From NCBI GenBank assembly GCA_963640745.1, contig CAVIBB010000141.1, positions 1 through 5,325 of the forward strand: DNA of 5,325 bases, in the 5' to 3' direction. Positions 1-3,942 of the stretch are shown here, one piece after another; the stretch's first letter is position 1; each line of letters opens with the position of its first letter. The DNA is from Paratractidigestivibacter sp963640745. Lineage in GTDB: Bacteria; Actinomycetota; Coriobacteriia; Coriobacteriales; Atopobiaceae. The notes under the pieces were generated by a model. The model was given only the letters and a program-made list of their open reading frames with translations. It was not told the DNA's origin and did no database searches. The position numbers and the translations under genes are program-made.

Positions 1-36
1 CCTTTTTCCTACCCATCTAACGGATCGGAGCCAGCA

Positions 37-876
37 ATGAGCGACAAGAAGACCCTCTTCCTCGACGTGGACGGCACCATCACCGACTACGACAACAACG
101 TCCCCGAGTCCGCCAAGCGCGCCATCCGCGCCGCCCGCGCGAACGGCCACCGCGTCTACATGTGCACGGGCCGCAGCAAGGCCGAGAACCCGCCCGAGAT
201 CACCGAGATCGGCTTCGACGGCATGATCGGCGGCAACGGCTCCTACGTGGAGTCCGACGGCGAGGTCGTCATGCACCAGCTCATCACGGCCGACCAGTGC
301 CGACACATCGTCGATTGGCTCCACGGCCGCGGCCTCGAGTTCTACCTGGAGTCCAACAACGGGCTCTTTGCCAGCGAGAACTTCCGCGAGGCCGCCCGCC
401 CGGTGCTGCGCATCTACGCCGGCCGCAAGGGCGCGCCGAACGCCGACACGCTCGAGACCGACGACGTCATGCACGGCATGGTCTACGGCGGCGAGCTCTA
501 CCGCGACGACCTCAACAAGGTGAGCTTCATCCTGAGCTCTTATCAGGACCACCTGGACTCCATCGAGGAGTTCCCCGACCTCGAGTGCCACACCTGGGGC
601 GGCGCGGGCGAGACGGCCCTCTTCGGCGACATGGGCGTCAAGGGCATCGACAAGGCCCACGCGGTCAAGGTGCTGCTCGAGCACCTCGGCGCCGACGTCG
701 CGGACACCGTGGCCTTCGGCGACGCGAAGATCGACATCCCCATGTTCGAGTGCTGCGCACATTCCGTCTGCATGGGGTCGGGCGGCGACGAGGCCAAGGC
801 CGCGGCGGACTACGTGACCACCGACGTCGACGACGACGGCCTCTGGAACGCCTTCACCCACCTGGGCCTTATCTAA
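37..876 (+). CDS. HAD-superfamily (Cof-type, IIB) phosphatase
   Basis: This 279-residue protein is a cytoplasmic haloacid-dehalogenase-type hydrolase, expected to dephosphorylate sugar phosphates or similar small phosphates through a phospho-aspartate intermediate with Mg2+. Visible motifs: motif I DVDGT at residues 10-14 (nucleophile D10, acid/base D12); motif II T44 in CTGRS; motif III lysine K202 in VKGID; motif IV GDAKIDIPM from 228 with D229 and D233. The central block (about 80-200) is the C2B-type cap, and the C-terminal pattern MGSGGDEAKAAADYVT is typical of Cof proteins. Length matches the family (260-290). The start is supported by GGAG at 27-30, six bases before ATG. Neighbours: only 36 bases precede it, so any upstream operon partner is unseen; a strong hairpin follows at 910-947, so it probably forms a separate unit from the PTS genes. 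The substrate cannot be told from sequence. Motif IV GDAKID departs slightly from the common GDGxND. Confidence 0.93.
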   Translation: MSDKKTLFLDVDGTITDYDNNVPESAKRAIRAARANGHRVYMCTGRSKAENPPEITEIGFDGMIGGNGSYVESDGEVVMHQLITADQCRHIVDWLHGRGLEFYLESNNGLFASENFREAARPVLRIYAGRKGAPNADTLETDDVMHGMVYGGELYRDDLNKVSFILSSYQDHLDSIEEFPDLECHTWGGAGETALFGDMGVKGIDKAHAVKVLLEHLGADVADTVAFGDAKIDIPMFECCAHSVCMGSGGDEAKAAADYVTTDVDDDGLWNAFTHLGLI

Positions 877-909
877 ACGCTGGCAATAAACGCCTGCTCA
901 TATGCCCAA

Positions 910-947
910 AGGCGGGCCGGGCCTCATGCGCGAGGGCCGGCCCGTCT
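910..947 (+). terminator. GC-rich hairpin, likely terminator of the HAD gene
   Basis: GGGCCGGGCCTC (914-925) pairs with GAGGGCCGGCCC (932-943) around a six-base loop, with one mismatch. Four more pairs (one G-T) extend the base to 910/947. The arm is followed by CCTTGTCC, a poor T-tract. Stem strength and its place 34 bases after the HAD stop favour a terminator; without a clean T-run it could instead be a 3'-end stabilising structure. Confidence 0.65.
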
Positions 948-1029
948 CCTTGTCCAGGGCACTCAACACGGCCGGCGCCGCGCGCGGGGTCCTCTTCCCA
1001 AATCGGCCCCGCCCCAAACCGTGCACCGC

Positions 1030-1063
1030 TCAACACCTACCGCTCACGCGTCAATACCTACCG
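1030..1063 (+). repeat. Tandem 13-base direct repeat, possible operator
   Basis: TCAACACCTACCG (1030-1042) and TCAATACCTACCG (1051-1063) match at 12 of 13 bases. Their starts are 21 bases apart, close to two turns of the helix, which places both copies on the same DNA face. A shorter overlapping repeat, ACCGCTCA, occurs at 1025-1032 and 1039-1046. The pair lies about 40-70 bases before the possible -10 box of licT, where an activator would sit. The DNA is visible; the binding role is inference, and simple low-complexity drift is an alternative. Confidence 0.4.
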
Positions 1064-1101
1064 TTTACCGTCGCGTGTAGCCAAACGCAGGCCGAAGCAC
1101 A

Positions 1102-1107
1102 TATATT
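1102..1107 (+). promoter_or_regulatory. Possible -10 box for the licT-PTS operon
   Basis: TATATT matches the sigma-70 -10 consensus at five of six bases, in one of the few AT-rich patches of the intergenic stretch. A start about seven bases downstream would put the first transcribed bases just before the RAT stem at 1117, a common arrangement for such leaders. No good -35 box is visible 16-18 bases upstream (around 1079-1084), so activator dependence, or a wrong call, is possible. Confidence 0.35.
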
Positions 1108-1116
1108 CATCACGCA

Positions 1117-1150
1117 GCGAGTTTGTTACTCTCCGGGAGGCATCACTTGC
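1117..1150 (+). promoter_or_regulatory. RAT ribonucleic antiterminator (LicT/BglG-family target)
   Basis: The core GTTTGTTACT (1121-1130) followed by AGGCATCACT (1138-1147) matches the family pattern of BglG/SacY/LicT targets, TTGTTACT-hairpin-AGGCAaaACC. The upper stem CTC/GAG (1129-1131 with 1137-1139, a fourth pair possible) is capped by a short loop. The basal stem GCGAGT (1117-1122) pairs with ACTTGC (1145-1150) with one G-U. The two are separated by the asymmetric internal loops that the co-antiterminator (CAT) domain dimer recognises. It ends 58 bases before the licT start, so the antiterminator is expected to control its own transcript. It is the only RAT-like site I can find in the window. 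Confidence 0.8.
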
Positions 1151-1207
1151 GCAGGGAAAGTCGTTTATAGTAACCACTCTGCGCCAAAAAGCCACGGGGA
1201 GTTTTTT
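1149..1207 (+). terminator. Overlapping leader hairpins with T-run over the licT Shine-Dalgarno
   Basis: Two mutually exclusive hairpins can form. Hairpin A pairs 1149-1156 (GCGCAGGG) with 1177-1184 (CTCTGCGC), eight pairs with one G-U, and shares its first two bases with the RAT basal stem. Hairpin B pairs 1176-1183 (ACTCTGCG) with 1195-1202 (CGGGGAGT), with one G-U and one G-G mismatch, and is followed at once by five Ts (1203-1207). B looks like the intrinsic terminator, and its 3' arm contains the whole Shine-Dalgarno GGGGAG (1196-1201), so it could also block translation. Which is the RAT-controlled terminator is not settled by sequence: A overlaps the RAT but lacks an adjacent T-run. 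Confidence 0.5.
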
Positions 1208-1208
1208 C

Positions 1209-2060
1209 ATGCTTATCCTCAAGAAGATCAACAACAACGTCGCGCTTGCGTGCTCCGACGCAGGCGACGAGGTCGTTGTCTTCGGAAAGGGTGTCGGCTT
1301 TCCCTCCATGCCTTACGAGCTCGAGGACCTCTCGGTCATCGAGAAGACCTTCGTGAGCGACGGCGGCAACTCGCCCGACGCCCTCACCTCCGTCTCCGAC
1401 GAGGTGCTGCGCGCGTCCTCCGACATCAACGACCTCGCTCGCGCCAACCTCGGCTGCCAGCTCGCGCCGAGCCTGCCCTTCGTCATGGCCGACCACCTGC
1501 AGTTCGCGGTCGACCGCACCCGCGACGGCATCCAGATCGAGAACCCGCTCTCCGCCGACGTCGCCCGCGTCTATCAGCGCGAGCACTCCCTCGGCGTCCA
1601 GGGCCTCGCCATCGTGCAGGACCACACCGGCATCCTTCTTCCCGAGGGCGAGGCGGCCTCCATCGCGCTTCACCTCGTCAACTCCGAGCTCGGCACCGCC
1701 GCGCCCGCAAAGAACATGGACGAGCTGCTGCGCACCACAAAGGTCCTCGAGGACATCACCGACGTCGTCGAGACCCAGGTCGGCTTCGAGCTCGACCGCA
1801 CCTGCTACGCCTACGTACGCTTCGTCACGCACATGCGCTACCTCATCCGCCGCCTCATGGCGGGCGCGCCCGTCCAGACGGCGAACCTCTCGCTCTTCCA
1901 CCAGGCGGCGCGCGACTTCCCCGAGACGTACAAGATCGCGATGGCGATCAACCAGTACCTCGAGCGCGACCACAACTGGTCATGCACCGACGAGGAGATG
2001 CTCTACCTCATGATGCACTTGAACCAGCTCCAACCCAGGGAGAAACCCACGGGGCAATAA
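1209..2060 (+). CDS. licT: LicT/BglG-family PRD transcriptional antiterminator
   Basis: This 283-residue cytoplasmic RNA-binding regulator stops premature termination of beta-glucoside PTS transcripts by binding RAT hairpins. Residues 1-55 are the CAT RNA-binding domain, with the typical LKKINNN start and the FGKGVGF segment at 25-31. PRD1 (about 65-170) carries H96 (ADHLQFA) and H155 (ALHLVNSE). PRD2 (about 172-280) carries H208 (FVTHMRY) and H270 (MMHLNQL). All four positions phosphorylated in this family by HPr or the cognate EIIB are therefore present, so both substrate induction and catabolite control are expected. Length equals LicT/BglG (about 278). The start follows GGGGAG by seven bases and opens exactly where the CAT domain should begin; in-frame codons further upstream would add unrelated sequence. 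It precedes the permease gene by 118 bases. The licT symbol is by family resemblance; bglG is equally defensible. Confidence 0.92.
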   Translation: MLILKKINNNVALACSDAGDEVVVFGKGVGFPSMPYELEDLSVIEKTFVSDGGNSPDALTSVSDEVLRASSDINDLARANLGCQLAPSLPFVMADHLQFAVDRTRDGIQIENPLSADVARVYQREHSLGVQGLAIVQDHTGILLPEGEAASIALHLVNSELGTAAPAKNMDELLRTTKVLEDITDVVETQVGFELDRTCYAYVRFVTHMRYLIRRLMAGAPVQTANLSLFHQAARDFPETYKIAMAINQYLERDHNWSCTDEEMLYLMMHLNQLQPREKPTGQ

Positions 2061-2078
2061 GCCCCTCCCAAGCACCCC

Positions 2079-2095
2079 ACAACCTAATTAGTTGT
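2079..2095 (+). promoter_or_regulatory. AT-rich near-perfect palindrome between licT and the PTS gene
   Basis: ACAAC-CTAATTAG-TTGT reads the same on both strands apart from one extra C. It stands out as AT-rich in a GC-rich setting and lies 19 bases after the licT stop. A 16-17 base palindrome of this type suits a dimeric DNA-binding regulator. It does not match the catabolite-repression (cre) pattern, and no clear promoter overlaps it. Function is inferred from shape only. Confidence 0.35.
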
Positions 2096-2100
2096 CTATG

Positions 2101-2132
2101 TCGCCGGCTCACCAGGGCCCGGTGCCCGGCGA
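2101..2132 (+). promoter_or_regulatory. GC hairpin in the licT-PTS spacer (attenuator or processing site)
   Basis: TCGCCGG (2101-2107) pairs with CCGGCGA (2126-2132). After a small internal loop, CACC (2110-2113) pairs with GGTG (2121-2124) around a seven-base loop, giving 11 pairs. Only TTTC follows, so it is a weak terminator at best. It could lower transcription from licT into the permease gene or mark an RNA processing point between the two. No RAT sequence overlaps it, so LicT control at this second position is not supported. Confidence 0.45.
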
Positions 2133-2178
2133 TTTCATGGCATATCTGGCAATTTGCACCACAAGGAAAGGAAAGAAC

Positions 2179-3630
2179 ATGGCTGGTAAGTACGACGAGC
2201 TCGCCTCCCAGATCGTCGATCTGGTCGGCGGCCCGAGCAACGTCAACTCCGTTGCCCACTGCATCACCCGCGTCCGCTTCAAGCTCAAGGACGAGTCGAA
2301 GGCCAACGACGACGCGATCTCCGCGCTCCCGCAGGTCATCAAGGTCATGCACGCCAACGGCCAGTACCAGGTCGTCGTCGGCAACATCGTCGAGGACGTC
2401 TACGACGCCGTGCTCGCTGCCGGCAAGTTCGCCGACGGCGGCTCCGTCGACGCCGATGAGGACGGAGCGCCGAAGAAGCCCGCCGACATCATCATCGACC
2501 TCATCTCCGGCATCTTCCAGCCCATGCTCGGCACCTTCTCGGCCGCCGGCATCATGAAGGGCCTGCTCGCCCTCTTCTCCTTCCTTGACCAGGAGTTCTT
2601 CACGGGCGGCACCTTCGCCACCTCCGGCGCCTACACCATGCTCTACACCGTCGCCGACGGCATGTTCTACTTCCTGCCCGTCGTCCTCGGCTACACCGCC
2701 GCCAAGAAGTTCAAGATGAGCGAGTTCAACGGCCTCGCCATCGCCTTCTCGCTCGTGTACCCGACCATGGTCGCCCTCACCTCCGGCGAGGTCATCGGCT
2801 CCGTCGAGCTCGGCATCCTCGGCACCTTCTCGTGGTACGCCGACTTCTTCGGTATCCCCATCATCATGCCCGCCGCCGGCTACACCAGCTCCGTTATCCC
2901 CATCCTGCTGATGGTCTGGTTCGGCTCCAAGGTCGAGAAGTGGGTCAAGTCCTGGATCCCCGCGGCCCTCAAGATGTTCTTCGTGCCCCTGATCACCGTG
3001 ACCGTGACCGTCGTCCTCGGTTACCTCATCATCGGCCCGATCGCCACCGTCATCTGCAACCTGCTCGCCGCCTTCTTCCAGTTCATCTTCAACCTGCCGG
3101 CCGTCGGCTCCGTCGTGGGCTCCCTCATCGTCGGCACCTTCTGGATGCCGCTCGTCATCTTCGGCTTCCACTGGTCCCTCGTGCCCATCTGCATCTCTAA
3201 CCTGACGCTGCTCGGCCACGACTTCATCCTGGCCTCCGTCATCGCCCACTCCTTCTCCCTGGGCGCCGTCCTCTTCGCCATGTACCTCAAGAACAAGGAC
3301 GTGAACTTCCGCGGCATCGCGCTTCCCGCCATCATCTCCGCGTTCTTCTTCGGCGTGACCGAGCCCGCCATCTACGGCGTCGCCCTGCCCAACAAGAAGG
3401 CCTTCATCGTCGCCTGCATCGGCTCCGCCGCCGGCGCCCTCGTCATCGGCCTCACCGGCACCCTGGTCTACATCTCCGGCGGCCTCGGCGTCTTCAACTG
3501 GCTCTCCTTCATCGATCCCTCCGGCGTCAACGGCATCACCCACATGATCTACTCGATCATCGCTTCCCTCGTGGGCGCTGTCGTCGGCTTCGTGATCGAG
3601 TTCGCGATCTACAAGCCCGAAGAGGCCTAA
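2179..3630 (+). CDS. PTS beta-glucoside-type EIIBC permease, no EIIA domain
   Basis: This 483-residue inner-membrane PTS transporter takes up a sugar while phosphorylating it. EIIB (about 1-80) has the phosphorylated cysteine C28 in AHCITRVRF; RFKLKDESKA that follows is very like E. coli BglF as I recall it, as is GQYQVVVGN at 61-69. A charged linker (about 84-101) leads to EIIC (about 104-477) with roughly ten hydrophobic segments. EIIC carries the sugar-site motifs GFHWSLVP (H331) and GVTEPAIYG (E395), typical of the glucose-superfamily beta-glucoside branch. The protein stops at about 480 residues, whereas BglF/BglP continue to about 610-625 with EIIA, so a separate Glc-type EIIA must supply phosphate. 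The ATG at 2179 follows AAGGAAAGG; an in-frame TTG 29 codons upstream has no Shine-Dalgarno and would precede the EIIB fold. It sits downstream of licT and upstream of a GH1 gene. Exact sugar unknown: cellobiose, arbutin/salicin-type glucosides and sucrose/trehalose relatives cannot be separated with certainty. Confidence 0.92.
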   Translation: MAGKYDELASQIVDLVGGPSNVNSVAHCITRVRFKLKDESKANDDAISALPQVIKVMHANGQYQVVVGNIVEDVYDAVLAAGKFADGGSVDADEDGAPKKPADIIIDLISGIFQPMLGTFSAAGIMKGLLALFSFLDQEFFTGGTFATSGAYTMLYTVADGMFYFLPVVLGYTAAKKFKMSEFNGLAIAFSLVYPTMVALTSGEVIGSVELGILGTFSWYADFFGIPIIMPAAGYTSSVIPILLMVWFGSKVEKWVKSWIPAALKMFFVPLITVTVTVVLGYLIIGPIATVICNLLAAFFQFIFNLPAVGSVVGSLIVGTFWMPLVIFGFHWSLVPICISNLTLLGHDFILASVIAHSFSLGAVLFAMYLKNKDVNFRGIALPAIISAFFFGVTEPAIYGVALPNKKAFIVACIGSAAGALVIGLTGTLVYISGGLGVFNWLSFIDPSGVNGITHMIYSIIASLVGAVVGFVIEFAIYKPEEA

Positions 3631-3653
3631 GCGCGAGCAAAGCACTTCTTGCC

Positions 3654-3674
3654 GATAACGCCTGACGCGTTGTC
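3654..3674 (+). other. Short hairpin between the PTS stop and terminator copy 1
   Basis: GATAACGC (3654-3661) pairs with GCGTTGTC (3667-3674) over eight positions with one T-G, around the loop CTGAC. It lies directly before the large terminator hairpin, so the two could stack. The 47-base repeat begins inside its 3' arm (3668), so the second repeat copy has no visible 5' partner because the Ns precede it. Function is unknown; 3'-end protection of the permease message is plausible. Confidence 0.45.
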
Positions 3675-3714
3675 ATACGGCCGGCGGCGTACCCCCAAGC
3701 GTCGCCGGCCGCTT
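3668..3714 (+). repeat. 47-base repeat, copy 1 (contains terminator hairpin)
   Basis: This block is identical, base for base, to 3852-3898, 184 bases further on. It spans the TTGTCATA lead-in, the complete hairpin and the first CTT after it; sequence differs immediately afterwards (TGTATAG here, ATTTTTT in copy 2). It lies downstream of the PTS gene and upstream of the GH1 start. It could be a genuine multicopy intergenic palindrome or a junction artefact, because copy 2 begins right at an assembly gap. Confidence 0.9.
3678..3714 (+). terminator. Hairpin after the PTS gene, weak T-tract
   Basis: CGGCCGGCGGCG (3678-3689) pairs fully with CGTCGCCGGCCG (3700-3711), twelve pairs with one G-T, around a ten-base loop. 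The following CTTTGTATAG is a broken T-tract, so leaky termination or RNA stabilisation is more likely than a full stop. That would let some transcription continue from the permease into the GH1 gene. Confidence 0.6.
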
Positions 3715-3758
3715 TGTATAGAGACGCGCCGGCCAGGGCAGAGAAACCAAGGGCGCGC

Positions 3759-3774
3759 CGGACGGGATCGTCCG
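3759..3774 (+). promoter_or_regulatory. Small hairpin in the GH1 leader
   Basis: CGGACG (3759-3764) pairs perfectly with CGTCCG (3769-3774) around the four-base loop GGAT. It lies 19 bases before the Shine-Dalgarno of the GH1 gene. No RAT consensus is present. In such GC-rich DNA a six-pair stem can arise by chance, so its role is uncertain. Confidence 0.25.
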
Positions 3775-3805
3775 CGGCCTTCTTCCCAACCGAAAGGAAA
3801 CCACC

Positions 3806-3841
3806 ATGAGCAAGTTCCCCGAAGGATTCCTCTGGGGCGGC
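3806..3841 (+). CDS. N-terminal fragment of a GH1 6-phospho-beta-glucosidase
   Basis: Only 12 codons are present before the Ns: MSKFPEGFLWGG. The pattern FPEGFLWGG is the hallmark start of glycoside hydrolase family 1, where the strand leading into the barrel begins (usually continued by A-T/S-A). AAAGG at 3793-3797, eight bases upstream of ATG, supports the start. After a beta-glucoside PTS permease the expected member is a cytoplasmic 6-phospho-beta-glucosidase (BglA/BglH/AscB type, about 460-490 residues) that cuts imported phospho-glucosides into glucose-6-phosphate and aglycone or sugar. Catalytic residues are not in the window, so the phospho-specificity is inferred from context. About 1.4 kb of coding sequence would be missing if the gene is intact. 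Reading on through the Ns in the same frame gives an unrelated arginine-rich tail, so the fragment should not be joined to the sequence after the gap. Confidence 0.8.
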
Positions 3842-3851
3842 NNNNNNNNNN
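3842..3851. other. Run of ten Ns (assembly gap)
   Basis: Ten undetermined bases interrupt the GH1 coding sequence, and the exact 47-base repeat starts at the very next base. The round length and the position suggest a placeholder between contigs, not a measured ten-base gap. Treat the order, distance and linkage of the two sides as unproven. Confidence 0.95.
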
Positions 3852-3898
3852 CGTTGTCATACGGCCGGCGGCGTACCCCCAAGCGTCGCCGGCCGCTT
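3852..3898 (+). repeat. 47-base repeat, copy 2, at the gap edge
   Basis: This is an exact copy of 3668-3714. It is the first sequence after the gap and ends just before a six-base T-run. If the GH1 gene is intact in the genome, this copy would be its 3' terminator region, so the operon would carry the same hairpin after two successive genes. The alternative is that contigs from different loci or strains sharing this 47-mer were joined. Confidence 0.9.
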
Positions 3899-3905
3899 AT
3901 TTTTT
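3862..3905 (+). terminator. Intrinsic terminator with strong T-tract
   Basis: This has the same twelve-pair stem as copy 1 (3862-3873 with 3884-3895), here followed by CTTA and six Ts (3900-3905), a textbook factor-independent terminator. It would end the transcript of whatever gene precedes it in the gap, presumably GH1. It lies only 37 bases before the esterase start, leaving almost no room for a separate promoter. Confidence 0.85.
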
Positions 3906-3942
3906 CCACTGGTTGCTTTTCTGATATTAAGGAGTCAATACC

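Larger units (their letters stand above)
877..1208 (+). other. 332-base intergenic regulatory stretch
   Basis: I see no convincing gene here. Open frames that cross it lack a Shine-Dalgarno and have arginine/proline-rich composition typical of out-of-frame GC-rich DNA. It holds, in order, a terminator hairpin for the upstream HAD gene, a low-complexity C/A-rich part with short direct repeats (about 1020-1070), a more AT-rich patch with a possible -10 box (about 1100-1110), the RAT antiterminator site and the leader hairpins before licT. The compositional shift toward AT from about 1100 fits a promoter and leader region. Confidence 0.7.

Noticed and set aside
1..36. T-run at 3-7 as the tail of an upstream terminator
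   Set aside because: The hairpin that would have to precede it is outside the window, so it cannot be supported.
162..1208. Upstream in-frame extension of licT
   Set aside because: The frame stays open by chance through the HAD gene and the intergenic region. The CAT domain begins exactly at the ATG at 1209, which has a good Shine-Dalgarno.
2092..2178. TTG start 29 codons upstream of the PTS ATG
   Set aside because: No Shine-Dalgarno precedes it, it overlaps the spacer palindrome and hairpin, and the EIIB domain starts at the ATG at 2179 with AAGGAAAGG ahead of it.
902..2557. Plus-strand open frame crossing licT and the PTS start
   Set aside because: Arg/Pro/Ser-rich translation with no family motif; it is an out-of-frame shadow and ignores the clear LicT and EIIB reading frames.
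2008..3645. Long open frame on the minus strand opposite the PTS gene
   Set aside because: Its product is an Asp/Glu/Gly/Val-rich low-complexity string with no domain, a mirror effect of GC-rich third codon positions in the real plus-strand gene.
3670..3675. TTGTCA as a -35 box
   Set aside because: No -10-like sequence lies 16-18 bases downstream (hairpin loop there), and the hexamer is part of the repeated terminator block.
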